NCBI GenBank assembly: GCA_029204045.2
Contig: JAQNDB010000320.1
Span: forward strand, 1-64,000
Origin: Tillandsia leiboldiana
Lineage: Eukaryota > Streptophyta > Magnoliopsida > Poales > Bromeliaceae
DNA: 64,000 nt
Reading direction: 5' to 3'
The notes beneath the pieces were generated by a model. That model was given only the letters and a program-made list of their open reading frames with translations, had not been told where the DNA came from and ran no database searches. The stretch's first letter is position 1. The number at the start of each line of letters is the position of its first letter. A program made the position numbers and the translations under genes. Of this stretch, positions 21,190 to 32,988 are shown piece after piece.

Positions 21190-21530
21190 CGTCCTCGAAA
21201 CTAGCTCAAATCCCCCAAGGGTCCCACATACCACGGGTAGGTATTCATCAATAAAGCCTCCAGCTCCCGAAACATCACTCACTCCCCGTGATTACTTCCC
21301 AACAACAACAACAACAAGTACGGCATGGCCCGACATGCGATTTTCTCATCTCACGAGCCAGAAATCGCAACGGGCGTCCTTCGTACTCCAACAATCACAG
21401 ATCTCAAAAGGGGCAGGTCGATCACGGGCGAGGGATCCAAAAGCAACACACTCCAGAGCTGAGACGTGAAACAACACAGAGGCCCCAACAAGAGCCGGGG
21501 GAAACAGAATAATCAACAGCGCAACACGCC
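21190..21530 (-). pseudogene. pol: Integrase C-terminus/chromodomain relic in LARD-B
   Basis: Broken frames read LFHVSALE (compare VFHVSTLR in GYP1), then RDRPAPFEI, and near the PPT ELEALLMNTYP (compare ELESEMMDTYP in GYP1). Order and distance to the PPT match the end of a chromovirus pol. Several stops and frameshifts are present. The similarity is by eye and moderate. Confidence 0.6.
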
Positions 21531-22260
21531 CCAAACCACCTCCTGGTGTCTACTCAACCAGGATCACCCGAAGTATACCCACAAATTCATCCTATGAGGA
21601 AAAAGATCCAATAAGCTGGGGTCTTCACTCGGTTACTTCCGATCCAAAATCACCCGAGTGGCCTACTCGACCACGAGCTACCCTCAAAAGGGATCCTCAA
21701 GAGGCACAATCTCAAGCCACGGTTGGACACTCAACAAGCCAACATAACTCCAACAGACCCCCGGGTCGAAAAGATACCCTGACGGGGACCAAACCGTCAG
21801 TGAACGGGAGGGAAAACTGGCTCGAAAGGCGATCATAATGCGGAGGCTCAAACTCGCGGTCAAAAATCCCAAGCCAGCAACAACGATCCGCGAAAATCCC
21901 ACTCAAGATGCTGAGTAATCAGAACTGATAGCCAAGCAGGCATGGCCTACGCCCAGGTATAACAATCCAAGCTGGAAATAAAGGACGTACTGAAAGGCTC
22001 AACTGTGGAATCCAAGCTGCCTGCAAAAATAGTGTTTCATCCTGCCACAGCACTCACAGGGTTGGACTAAAGAAGTGTGGACCGAAGATCCACCCACGGT
22101 AACTCTACCGCCACAATGGGAGGCATCACCAAAACACACAATTCCATCTCCCAACACAGGAAACACTAGCATTGGCGCTAATACCAGTCACATTATCCAT
22201 TGGCCATGCTCTCTTGGCACCGCCAAGTCTAGAAACTTCTCACCTCAAGAATGAAAGTTG
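21531..22260 (-). other. LARD-B interior, no readable domain
   Basis: By position this should hold RNase H and integrase, but I recognise neither. The distance from the RT relic to the PPT is about 1.2 kb, against 2.3 kb in GYP1, so roughly 1.1 kb appears deleted. Confidence 0.5.
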
Positions 22261-22395
22261 GTCTCGGTCAACTTGAATAACATCCACTTGGTCAGGTTCC
22301 ACCGCCGTCCCTACGGCTCGAACAAAGCGACCCAAGAAGGTATGCTTCTGCAGCTACAACTTGTACCTCCCTAACTTGGCATACCGCTTCATCCA
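22261..22395 (-). pseudogene. pol: RT relic in LARD-B
   Basis: A minus-strand frame reads RYAKLGRYKL, a stop, then LQKHTFLGRFV and AVGTAVEPDQVDVIQ, colinear with LYAKLAKCEFW, FLGHVIS and ATGVAVDPAKIEAV in GYP1. It is clearly the RT thumb region, decayed. Confidence 0.75.
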
Positions 22396-22859
22396 CACGG
22401 GCATGGTAGCACATCCACAAAGTGCTCCTAGTACTCCAAGTCACTCTGGGAGTAAATTAAAATATCCACGGAAAACACCACTCCCAGTCCGTCCAAGTAC
22501 AACTGGGACCTACTATTCCTCAGATCTTGAAGTCCACAGGGCAATCGTCATTCCATTGGGCCTCACTAACAACTCAGAATGCCCCCACCGCGTCCACAAC
22601 GCCACCTAGGCGAAGTCCTCAGCTGTCTAACTCCAAGTGGGCACTCGGATCATACACCAACTGCCGGAGTACAACTCCATCAATAAGGTCCTAGATACCA
22701 TAAAAGGACCCTCACATCCGTGTATCAACGATGTGGCATCACCACCGTATACCAACGGCGTGGCACTAGGTCAAACAGACCCCCCGATCCATCGGCCCCT
22801 GCAGCAGTGCCATCGGGTCTCTCTCAGCCCTACCGGCGATATCCAATGAGGTGCTGTCC

Positions 22860-23180
22860 AGGGTGGTGCGGTCCCTCGAACCACATCAAACACAATCTCT
22901 ATCTCCCTAACCGGCGGCATTACCAACAACTAAGGTGAATCCACACACGGGATCTCGCGGGCAACAGAGATATCCCTGAGTCCCGGTGCCGCCGTAAGCA
23001 CCTCTCATCCGGTCGCTAAAACCAGAGTGCTCTAACAACCTCCACGAGCAAGCCTCCAATTGCCTGTCTTGCCGAAGATCAAGTCCTCTCTTGCCGCAGT
23101 CGAACATCCTGTGGCATAGTGCCCAACAATCTCAAGCATAAGGTCAAAACACCTAAGTGCTATAATTTCCAATAATTCTG
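22860..23180 (-). pseudogene. pol: Protease tail and pre-RT linker relic in LARD-B
   Basis: Minus strand 22925-22866 reads MPPVREIEIVFDVV then GTAP, the conserved linker before gypsy RT. Upstream (about 23130-23180) RCFDLMLEIVGHYATG is a decayed form of the FDVILGMDWL block at the end of protease. Confidence 0.7.
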
Positions 23181-24555
23181 CCGGCATCTCGCGGTCTCGG
23201 CCGCACTGGACATGATCCAAAAGCCTCCTCCACGTGCACAACAACAACAGGAACCTGTACCTCTAGTGCACGTGGTAACAAATCTGCCTCTAACCCATGT
23301 AAGAGTGGATCATGCTCTAACTCCGACTACCGTGGTGAAATCCCACCTGCGACACTCAATCCACTACCGTGGCGCCCTCCAACCGGGCGGCACAGATTCA
23401 TCCGCTCAAAGCAAGTGGTTGTCGCTCAATCTACCTGAAAATCAGGGCTATCACAAGGAAGCACGACCTCTGTCTCTGATCACATTGAGGCGACGAATAA
23501 GGTCCTCCGCAGATAACAAATCCACGCTTCCGCTGCGCCACTCAAATAAAACACTGATGTCGCCTTCGGGGTCCACCCGACCTCTGACATCTCGGGAATT
23601 CGTCATCCAAGAAAAGAAAATTGGTCATGCCCCTGCCGGCCGATCTGTCCTCCATCATCCGGCGCCAAGCGCCAAAATCCAGAACTCACCTCCTGGCGGC
23701 AGATCCCTATCCAAAGGAACTGCAATGCCGCGCTCCATACACGGTGCCTGCTTCAGCGAGGCGTCTAAATCCACAATGAAGGGACCGAATAACAGGAAGG
23801 TGTCCTGGCGCAATCCACTCCCAATCTCATATATCCTATGCGCCTCGTCCCTCGAATCTGGAGCGCGCGATTCAACAACTGCATACACTCACAAGCACAG
23901 GGAGGCTCTCAATTAATCACTCCATCACCACCAGCCGCGACTCTGCCTCCAAGGGCTCTAAACTCAATCTTACGAGTCGGGGTGGTTCATCTGCCAAATA
24001 TGGCTCAATAGGTCGATCATGTCCCACAGCTCACCAGCTGTCAACCATCCACCCTGCCTCGGTGCCTCGACACTAAACCTTGGCACAGAGGGGGCTACTC
24101 AGTGCTCCGGCAACTGTGTCACCAAGACCAGCTGCTCCCTCAGCCGCTGACAAGCCTCCGACAATCCTGTCATCTGGGTCCGGGGTTTTCTGACCTCAAT
24201 CCGGGTATCCGGCCCAGAACCAACTGCTCAAGCTCAACTGCCATGACAGGATGCACACGGGTCAAAACCCAGCGTCGGGGAGACACCGCTCGCCACGACG
24301 AAACAACAAAACAGCACACAACAACACTCGACCCAATCCAGCGAAAGTCTAAAGCATGTCACCCGTTCCACAGCATTATGTTGTCTGCAGCCAACATAAT
24401 TACTTAGGAGAATAAACATGCCAATCACTCCTCCCGTCCCTTGGGAGAGGTATAAAACTCAATCAGGACTCTCGCAAAATCACGACTCTCACAAAGTCAA
24501 CCAAAGGTCAAACCATAAGCCTAGGGTTTCTAAGTCCACCATGACCTACAACCTA
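23181..24555 (-). other. LARD-B 5' interior (leader and former gag region)
   Basis: Noncoding. No capsid or CCHC motif is readable on the minus strand. A plus-strand ORF at 23212-23916 is antisense to the element and its counterpart in LARD-A is not conserved, so I treat it as spurious. The corresponding LARD-A region is alignable but differs at many positions. Confidence 0.5.
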
Positions 24556-24568
24556 GGCTCTGATACCA
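24556..24568 (-). promoter_or_regulatory. LARD-B primer binding site
   Basis: Minus strand TGGTATCAGAGCC, eight bases inside the 5' LTR end, complementary to initiator tRNA-Met. Confidence 0.9.
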
Positions 24569-25687
24569 CTCTAATCTGTCACGCCCCGGGGTCGAAACTG
24601 CGACCCGGGCCCGCCAAACAGATCCGCCACCTATGCCAACCTGCATAGGCGAAGCGTCCTACCTGCAAGAAAAGTTCTATAACTAAACAGATATCAGAGC
24701 TATAAATAAAAATCTGCTGTAACTAAAATCAATCACTGTACAACTGGAAATAAACAACACTATCTGCCTCCCAAAATAATAATAATACAAATCCTCGAGT
24801 ACAAGCTCTAAACCCAACCGGGAGGTAACTCCAATATATAAACAACAGTGTACAGTCTCTCAATACAAAATATCCTCACTACAATAGTCTCTCAAAAGGG
24901 GAAAATGAAACAGCTAATCTACTGATGATCTCCTCAGAAGGGTACCGCTACTCTCCAACGCCGGGTAGGGATCTAGCTCGCGACTCCCTCGCCACGATCA
25001 ACAACCACAGAGTCGGCAACACCTGCTAAGACTCTGCAAAACAAAGAAGAGGAGGAAAAAGGGGGAAAAACCCCCAAAGGGTGTGAGAACTACTCCAAAA
25101 CGGGAGTTCTCAGTGGGTACCACCGCCAGACCCGACGGTCTGCCCACCAAGTCCTCAAGAGACAAAAATTAACCCAAGTCATAAGACTGAAATGAGTAAG
25201 CTGAAAACTCTCACAGCTACCCTGCCCCTAGCTAAAGGCTAAAAGGGGAGAACCAAACAGTGGTATGCAACCACTAGCACATGAAGTGCACCAACGACCC
25301 AATCGAGCTGACTGCCGCATCTGGTCCAGTCAACCTGCATCCACCTACAACCACCTCCCAAAGACGGGCAGGAATTACGTAGGGCGTCCAAACGGACTAG
25401 CTTGCTATCGAGTAGAGGATCATGCAGGCTATGGTCAAAGTCCACGCTCTCTCTCTCAGAACGGGTAGAATCAAGATGCTCAACCTCTCACACAGCGGTC
25501 AAAGTACTCGCAACAACACGGGACCACCGTCAACCAGACGGCTCTCAACAATACTAGCACTGATCTAAACTCAACTACCAGTCTGCACTCGGCCCCCAGG
25601 CACGAGTGTAACAATAAAAGTAATTGACCGAAATAAACTCAATCGAATGAACCGGTATAAAACCCGGCACTGCCTGCTCTGTCCAAA

Positions 25688-25771
25688 TGACCGGAACCCA
25701 ACACGGTCTGACCGGCACCCGACACGGTCTCACCGGAACCCAACACGGTCTGACCGGAACCCAACACGGTC
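25688..25771. repeat. 21-bp minisatellite, second LTR
   Basis: Same four-unit array as 18229-18312, with no change in copy number between the LTRs. Confidence 0.9.
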
Positions 25772-27638
25772 AGAAGCCTACTCCGGAGCGGCACTCGAGG
25801 GGAGCTACCCACACGAGTAAAGCATCTCTGTCATCAATATCACCAGTATCTCTAAACAGCAGGACTTGATCATCAATCTGATCAAAGTGGGAAAACTCAA
25901 CCATCAAGGAAAGACCCGACCTCAATCGGATGCAACTGAACGATAAGTGGGAAACTCCATCCACTAAGTAAAACTGATACCCAATCGGGTGCATAGAGAG
26001 AAACATCCGGTCAACCGCCCAATATCCGAGGTTGCCGCAAAGCCCCACAACTAAGCTAACCTGTCCCAGGCACAAAGTCCCGACTACACTACCCAGACCC
26101 CTGCTCGAACCCGAGCAACACTGACCACCTGACTAGCAAGAAGGAGAAAGAAAAAGCATGGTTTCTCCTAAGTCAAGTTCCAATAAGTAGTGCAGCAGTA
26201 AAAGATGGCCTAACTACATGACCATACAAGCATGCAAATGTCCTCAAGGAAATAAAGGGGGTAAAGCATAATAATAGTTCTTTTAGGAATAAACAACATG
26301 CCGGAATCTCAAAACTAGACCTGTCCACAACTCAGGGTTCAACAATAGAATGATCATAATAACTCCTCAGAGTACAAATCCGCACATAGCTACGAAATCC
26401 TGTCCCAAGCATAATCCATCACAAGAAAGGCTATGTGCTAACATGGCATGTTACATAATCTCATAGGGTGACATTATCCTAGGTAAGCTTACACTAATCA
26501 TCACATAGATGTCCAAGTCATGCAAGTCCTCAGTATACCTCATAAATACTAATCTTGCAAACATTTATACCAATATCATTAACAAGCTTACCTACTTACC
26601 AACATAAACCATGTATCCTAAACATGCATGCATCAGTCATAGAGGGGTGACATCCCCACAAGTGGACTTATACTTGCCACAACATAAACATTGCCTTAAA
26701 CAATTACTGATAATAAGCTCACCCACCTGAAGCGCTTAACCCAAGGCAAACCTGAAGTCGGTGAAGTGGGTAGACGCCCGCGGTCCAAAATCTGCCAACA
26801 AAACACCCTCGGTACAAGTCGCGCAAGCCTTGGCTCCAAACAGCTGAAAACACCCCTGAGTACAACAATAAGGCTTAACATTACACTTTTATTCCAAAAT
26901 CAACCAAACATACACAATCTGAAAATCAGTCCCAAAGCCGCGCATATTTCACCTGCTGCAAGTGCCCAGAAAAATCCAATAAAAATACCACAGTAATCCT
27001 CGCGTCGATACCTTCGAAACGAGTACCTGCACGTCCAATTCCGAGCTTCCTACACTGAGAAACAATTCCGACAAGGGAACCACCCCGAATCAAACTACAC
27101 TCAAAAACTGTAGCAACAATTACTGTTCACAGATAATCTTCACCTTCGAGAAATATTCAGAAAATTCCAAGAAAATTTGGGCATATTCCTCGTGATGTGT
27201 AGATGCAAATCGCCTCTTGAATCGCCCCAATCCGATGCCTGTGCGCGAAGATATCGCCAAAATACCACACCGCTGTCCCAAAACTCCGCCTAGAAAATGA
27301 GGTCACAAGATGATCCGAAAAACCCATGAAAAGCTCGGAATGGGACAAATCAGTAAACATGGGAAACATAGCCCTACCTGTCGTGAAGCCAACGGCGCAA
27401 GAATCACAGTAAAAGGTGCTCGGGGTAAGCCGGGGGAGTCCTCGCACCGAAATGCGACGAAGAAGAACACAAACGAACGAGCGTCGCGCCGCGCCGTAAA
27501 AATGGTAACCTCGGGATGCGTGCTGCTGAAAAATCTGGAACACTGCAGATCGATCCGCCACAGGGAGAGGAGCATTTCTTGTGAAGGTTGCACAGTGAAA
27601 GGGTGAACAGGGAAGAAGCTCTCTTCAGTTGAACTCAG

Positions 27639-27648
27639 CCTTTAAATA
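27639..27648 (-). promoter_or_regulatory. LARD-B LTR TATA-like box (right copy)
   Basis: TATTTAAAGG on the minus strand. This is the promoter copy in the 5' LTR. Confidence 0.5.
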
Positions 27649-28625
27649 CATTGCTGGAAACAAATCACATAATACCCAAAATGTCCGGATTTCCGGGCGC
27701 TCCAACTTTCGGGCGGCTACAGTGTTGGGCCCGGCCCAACACTGTGCGCGCCCGGAAGTTTCCCAGGCCTCCACGTCGCCCCCTCAACAGGCTACAGCGG
27801 AACCCCCCGCTCACGCCCCGCCGCGTGGCCCACGCGGAGCTCGACACGTGGCGGCCCACGCGCGGGAACCCCGCGTCAACGCGCCCACGTGCGCCTGCGC
27901 CCGCCGCCTGCGCCCGCCTGCCACGCACTGTTCCGAGGCACCCGGTGCACCTCCGTGGACCCAGCCTGCATGAGCCCGCCAACCACGAAGCGCCACGTGT
28001 CCCGCCGGTCCATGCACCACGCCCGCCTGCTCCGTAGACCAAGTCCACTAAACCGACCAATCCAAAGAAGCCACGTGTTCACCCCGGTCCACCGTGCGCC
28101 CCGCACTCTCTCCGTAGACCGCGCCCCGCGGACCGGCCCACTCCCGAGCCGCCACGCGTCCAGCCCCCGGTGCACGCCTGCCGCGTGGACCGGGCGGCCC
28201 GCGCCTCCGTCCGCCGCGCCTCCTGCGGCTGCTCCGCCGCTGCCGCCGCGCTGGAAACACTGTTCCGGCGTGAACAGTGTCCGATGCTCAAAAATCACTA
28301 ATGGGTAGTCCGTTTTAACCGTTTTCGCGCGCTGAATCCGAATTTGATGTCCATTTCGCCAAATTCCAACTCCAAAATTTGCCGAAGGCATCCGGAAAGA
28401 TAATCCTTGGTCCAAACTTCGCACTGAGTCCAATTTAAATATCCTTGGCGCGCGAAACCACTTCTGGAGCTCCGACGGAGTCCAATGATCACCCACGTGA
28501 TCCAAAAACACACTGAGCCCAACACTAATGTCCAAATGGGGCACAAATCTCACCAACACACCACATAGGCCTCCGGGAGCTGTAGATGATCCAGTAATCT
28601 CGTCGTGGGGATCCAGGTCCTCACA

Positions 28626-28630
28626 GCGGC
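28626..28630. other. LARD-B target site duplication, right
   Basis: GCGGC, pair of 17114-17118. Confidence 0.9.
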
Positions 28631-29547
28631 CCAGTCCAAAATGCTCCGTCGGACGGGATCCCGGCTTCGTCCGACCCGCCCCAGCGCCCGCCACGTGTCC
28701 CCCGAACACGCTGCAGCTGTGCAAGCCACCGCTGAGAGCGCCACGTGTCCCTGCCCGCGTCAACGCGGTAGGTGGCGCCCGCGAATCAGCGGGCGCCACG
28801 TGGCACTGCCCACGTCGCCCGCGCCTGCCCCGCGTACGGCCACCTGCCCGCGGTACGGCCACCTGCCCCGGTCAACTGCCCCGCGCGTTGCGTGGACCGC
28901 GCGCACAACACCGAACCAATAACCATCTGCCACGTGTCCACCCGGTTCACCGTGCACCCGGGCCCAAGTTCCGTGGACCGCGCCTGCTGCACCGGCCAAC
29001 AGGAAAGCGCCACGTGGCCCGCTCCCGGCGCACGCCCTCCGCGGTGGACCGCGCACCTGCCCGCGCCCTCAGCGCCTGCCCGCGGCCGCTAGCCGCCTGC
29101 CCGAGCGCCTTCCGCCGCCTTCCGCCGCTGCCCGCCGCCGCCAGCCGCCGCCGGCGATCGCCGGAAACACTGTTCCGGCGATGAACAGTAAAATTACTGT
29201 AGCAAGCTCCGAAAAATACAAGTAAATAGCCCATCTTGACCGTTTTCGCGCGCTGATTCCAAATCCGGCGTCCATTTTGCCAAATTCCAATCCTATAAAT
29301 TGCCGGAGGCTCCCGAAAAGGTATTTTTAATCCGAATTTCGTGCCGAGCCTAAATTTGATATCCACTCTGCGCGTAAACTCTTCTAAACATCCGACGGGG
29401 TCCCCCGATTACCCACGTGATCCATTTTAAGCCCCGAGTCCATCTCTTGTGTCCAAATTGGCGCGCGAACACCGCCGACATGCCACGTAGGCTTCCAGAA
29501 GCTGCTGGTCACACTGTAGAAGCCCTGCAAAGATCCGGGTCACCACA
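28631..29547 (-). repeat. LARD-A left (3') LTR, second segment
   Basis: Continues the LTR broken at 17118 and matches 36139-37045, apart from a short CCGCCTT-type duplication near 29110-29125. Contains a perfect 11-bp inverted repeat (28772-28782 with 28789-28799) and several CACGTG motifs. Confidence 0.92.
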
Positions 29548-29561
29548 TCCTCCCCCACTAA
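29548..29561 (-). promoter_or_regulatory. LARD-A polypurine tract
   Basis: Minus strand TTAGTGGGGGAGGA before the LTR start TGTGGTGACC; preceded by the TTTCGAGGACGAAACTTT motif. Confidence 0.85.
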
Positions 29562-29935
29562 AAGAAAGTTTCGTCCTCGAAACTAGAGCAACTCCCAAGG
29601 AGTCTCAGAAACCAGGGGTTGATACCCAACACTGCCGTCCCCAGCTCCCAAGTCACCAATCACACCCCGTGATTACTCAGCAACAACATCAGCAACAACC
29701 AGAACGGCATAGCCCGATCGCGCAATTCCCTCACCTCACGAGCCGGAATTCGTAACGGGCGTCCATCGTACTCCAAACTCTCACAGACCCCAAAAGGAAC
29801 AAGTCAAACACGGGCGAGGGGTCCAAAACATAACACTCCTGAGCTGAGACGCAGAAAAACCTCAAAAACTCCAACAAAAGGCGGGGGGAAAGGAACAAAT
29901 AGCCCGAGCCACACGCTCTAACGTCACTCCTAAGA
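29562..29935 (-). pseudogene. pol: Integrase C-terminus/chromodomain relic in LARD-A
   Basis: Minus strand text includes LSPRLLLEFLRFFCVSAQE, YVLDPSPVFDL and DARYEFRLVR. It corresponds to LPPRLTGVHDVFHVSTLR, YVFDPSHVIDF and the EERPLRILDRE region of GYP1. Stops and frameshifts are present. Confidence 0.65.
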
Positions 29936-30390
29936 GCCAACTTAACCCAAGCGACCCGAAACACATCCACACAAACACCTGCACAGAAAAAGGGGCCCTA
30001 ACAAGCAGGGGTTCACACTCAGTCACCCTCAAAACTCAACCACCCAAGTGGATTGCTCAGCCGCAGCCTTTCATCAAAAGGGGTCCTCTGGGACACAAAC
30101 TCAAACCCTGCACACTAGAATGGCCCCACACAGTGCCAGCTATGGAACCGCCAAACTCGACTCCCAATAGCTCTTCTGCTCCAGGCATCCGCCACCACAG
30201 TGGCTCTGTCGGGGTGATACTGGATGCTCACAAAATCCAATGGTGGCTCTACAGCCACCACGGGAGGTATCACTCTAACTCACAAATCCATCTCCCACCA
30301 CTGACTAGGTTAGAATCGGCGCTGGTACCAATCTCATCACCCGGTCATCAAGCTCTGCTGGCACTATCCGGTCCAAAAACTCCTCACCCC
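29936..30390 (-). other. LARD-A interior, no readable domain
   Basis: Position of RNase H and integrase in an intact pol, but only about 0.95 kb separates the RT relic from the PPT (2.3 kb in GYP1), so about 1.35 kb is missing. Nothing recognised. Confidence 0.5.
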
Positions 30391-30545
30391 AACAATGACC
30401 GTCGATCACGGCCAGTCTTAAATAGCATCCACTTTGGCCGAATTTCCACCGCCGCCCCTTCGGCTAGAATAAGTAATCCAGGAAGATATGCTCTCGAAGC
30501 TAAAACTTGCACCACAACGACTTGGCAAAAAGCTTCTTCCCCACA
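30391..30545 (-). pseudogene. pol: RT relic in LARD-A
   Basis: Minus strand reads KLFAKS, then CKF, a stop, LREHIFLDYLF and a VEIRPKWM-like segment, decayed forms of KLYAKLAKCEFWLRE, FLGHV and VDPAKIEAV. Same block as the LARD-B relic, independently damaged. Confidence 0.7.
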
Positions 30546-31009
30546 GACCTTGTCACACCATATACAAATGCTGCACAAGCTCTAAATCACTCAGGGAGGG
30601 GGGGTAAAACCAAAATATTCCTGGAGGATGCCGCCATCAAACCGTTCAAGGCCAACTGAAACATAGAATTCCTCAATCTAGAGGCAACAGGGCATTAGTC
30701 AATCCATTGGCTTCACTGTACTCGTAATGCCCCTACTGAGTCCTGAACACCATCTAGACAAAGCCCTCAGTTGAAATTCCAAATTGGTGCAGGCATCATA
30801 CAATAACTGCCTGTACATAGCTCCATCAAAAGATTCAAAATAATATCTGGACCTGCCTGGGCTCCAATCCCAAAGGGCTCTCACCGTCGTGTATCAACGA
30901 CGTGGCACTAGGTCAAATAGACCCTCGATCCAACAGATCCCTGCACCGGTGCGATCAACTCTCCCAGCTCTTACAGATAATCCAAGTGGTGCTATTGAGG
31001 TTGGCGCGG

Positions 31010-31310
31010 TTTCCAGAACCACGTCAACCGCAATCTCAATCTCCCTAACAGGCGGCATAATCATCAACTCGAGTGGACTCACACCCGGGATTTCGCAGTA
31101 ATAGAAATATCCTTTGGTCCCGGCGCCACCATAAGCTCCTCTCACACAGTCGCTAAACCCTGTGTGCTCGAACAATCTCCCCATAACAAGCCTCCCTTGT
31201 ATGCCTCGCAAAAGTCACAATCAGCACCCTCTCTGCACTTAACCATCCAGTGGTGCCGTGCCAACCAATCCCAAGCACTGGGTCAAAACATCGAACTGCC
31301 ACCCATATCA
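31010..31310 (-). pseudogene. pol: Protease tail and pre-RT linker relic in LARD-A
   Basis: Minus strand 31060-31019 reads MPPVREIEIAVDVV. Upstream (31230-31300) DWLARHHWMVKCRE matches the GMDWL...H...DC block at the end of gypsy protease. Spacing to the RT relic (about 0.55 kb) is as in an intact pol. Confidence 0.75.
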
Positions 31311-32968
31311 AAAGGTTTGCCGGTATAACTCATGGTCTCAACGACACTGAACATAATCCACAAGCCTCCTTCACATGCACAACACCGATGGTATCCTGTA
31401 CCTCTAGTGCACGTGGTAACAACTCTGCCTCTAGTCCATGCCGGAATGCAAAGTGCACTAACTCCGACTACTGTGATGAAATCACACCTGCAACAACCCG
31501 ATCCACTGCCGTGGCGCCCTCCAACCAGGCGGCACAAACTCATCCACACGATGCAAGCGGTTGTCGCTTAGTCCACCAGAGAATATCCAATCAATCACAA
31601 GGGAGCACGACCTCTGTCTCTGCTCACGCTGAGGCAACAGATACGATCCTCCGCAGACAGCAAAACCACGCTACCGTTGCACTACTCTGATATAGACACT
31701 GATACTGCCATCGGGGTCCACCCGATCCCCAACATCTCAGAAATCCATGATTGCAACCGTCATCAGACAAAACACCATTAATCCATGCAATTCCCTATAC
31801 ACTTATCCTTACTAAGCTCACCCCTCAATCCCATATAATACATTCAAAATATGCAAGTTATAAATCACAAAGGGTAGAATTCCCTTGGGTAAGCTTTACA
31901 TTAACCATCCACAAGGATATCCACCACCCAGGAAAGCAAAACGAAAATGCCTCTGCCTGCCGATCTGTCCTCCATCACCTAGCGCCAAGCGCCTCCCTCC
32001 AGAACTCGCCTCGAGCGGCAGATCCCCATCCAAGGAACTGCAGTGTCCAGCTCCAAACACAATGCCTACTCCGACGAGGCATCCACGGTCCAAAACTCGA
32101 ACAGAAGGGACCGAAAAGAAACTAAAGAGTATCCTGGCGCAATCCACTCCCAATCTCACTTATCCTATGTGCCTCGTCCCTCGAAACCTGGAGCGCCAGT
32201 TCAACAACTGCATAAACTCTCTAGCACAGGGAGGCTCTCAATTGATCACTCCATCACCCCCAACCACGACTCTGCCTCCAAAGGCTCCAAGCTTAATCTT
32301 ACGAGTCGGGGTGGTTCATCCGCCAAATCTGGCTCACTTAATCAAACATGCCCCACAGCTCCTCTGCTGTCAACCATCCACCTTACCTCAGTGCCTTGGC
32401 ACTAAACATTGGCACGGAGGGGCCACTCGCTCTATTGGCACTACAAAAATCCCTGCCGCTGAGGATACTACATCCTGGTGGTCTCAGAAGAAAAGTACTG
32501 TCGGGCTGCCCACTGCTCTGACAACTGCGTCACCAAACTAGCTGCTCACTCTGCCGCTGATATGCCTCTGACAATCCTGTCATCTGGGTCCGGAGTTCTC
32601 TGACCTCAATCCGGGTATCCGGCCCAAAACCAACCGCTCAAGCTCAACTGCCATGACAGGATGCATAAGGGTCCCAAACCCCGCGTCGGGGAGACACCGC
32701 TCGCCACGACGAAACCACAAATCAGCACACAACAACGCTCGACCCAATCCAGCGAAAGTCTAGAGCATGTCACCCATTCCATAGCATTATGTTGTCTGCA
32801 GCCAACATAACTACTTAGGAGAATAAACATGCCAATCACTCATCCCGTCCCTCGGGAGAGGTGTAAAACTCAATCAGGACTCTCGCTACAAATCACGACT
32901 CTCACGAAGTCATCCTAGGGTCCAACCACAAGCCTAGGGTTTCTAAGTCCACCATGACCTACAACCTA
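31311..32968 (-). other. LARD-A 5' interior (leader and former gag region)
   Basis: Alignable to LARD-B 23181-24555 but with many differences. No gag core or zinc knuckle is readable. Plus-strand ORFs here (31250-31690, 31885-32541) are antisense to the element and judged spurious. Confidence 0.5.
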
Positions 32969-32981
32969 GGCTCTGATACCA
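32969..32981 (-). promoter_or_regulatory. LARD-A primer binding site
   Basis: Minus strand TGGTATCAGAGCC, seven bases inside the LTR end. Confidence 0.9.
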
Positions 32982-32988
32982 CCTAATC

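Larger units (their letters stand above)
17119..28625 (-). mobile_element. LARD-B, inner non-autonomous gypsy derivative
   Basis: Complete 11.5-kb element with LTRs of 4,048 bp (17119-21166) and 4,049 bp (24577-28625), a 3,410-bp interior, a minus-strand PBS (24556-24568), a PPT (21167-21180) and GCGGC target duplications. By eye about 14 substitutions and one indel separate the LTRs, mostly C/T or G/A, so this is the youngest layer. Its interior and LTR ends are homologous to LARD-A but clearly diverged, so they are two members or subfamilies of one LARD group. Confidence 0.92.
24577..28625 (-). repeat. LARD-B right (5') LTR
   Basis: 4,049 bp, near identical to 17119-21166. Begins TGTCACGCC, ends CCTCACA, followed by GCGGC. 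Carries the same minisatellite, TATA-like box and inverted repeats. Confidence 0.93.

Noticed and set aside
23212..23916. 234-aa plus-strand ORF in the LARD-B interior
   Set aside because: Antisense to the element. The other strand carries protease and linker relics nearby, and the homologous LARD-A sequence does not keep the frame.
24556..24568. tRNA gene fragments at the GCTCTGATACCA sites
   Set aside because: They are retrotransposon primer binding sites, 11-13 bases long, next to LTR ends.
27876..28862. 328-aa minus-strand ORF crossing the LARD-B LTR end into LARD-A
   Set aside because: It lies in very GC-rich LTR sequence, crosses an insertion junction, and is rich in R/G/A. The matching stretch at 20417-21100 shows it is just LTR sequence with few stops.
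28528..29184. 218-aa plus-strand ORF
   Set aside because: Spans the LARD-B/LARD-A junction in GC-rich LTR DNA, with proline/arginine/alanine-rich composition and no domain.
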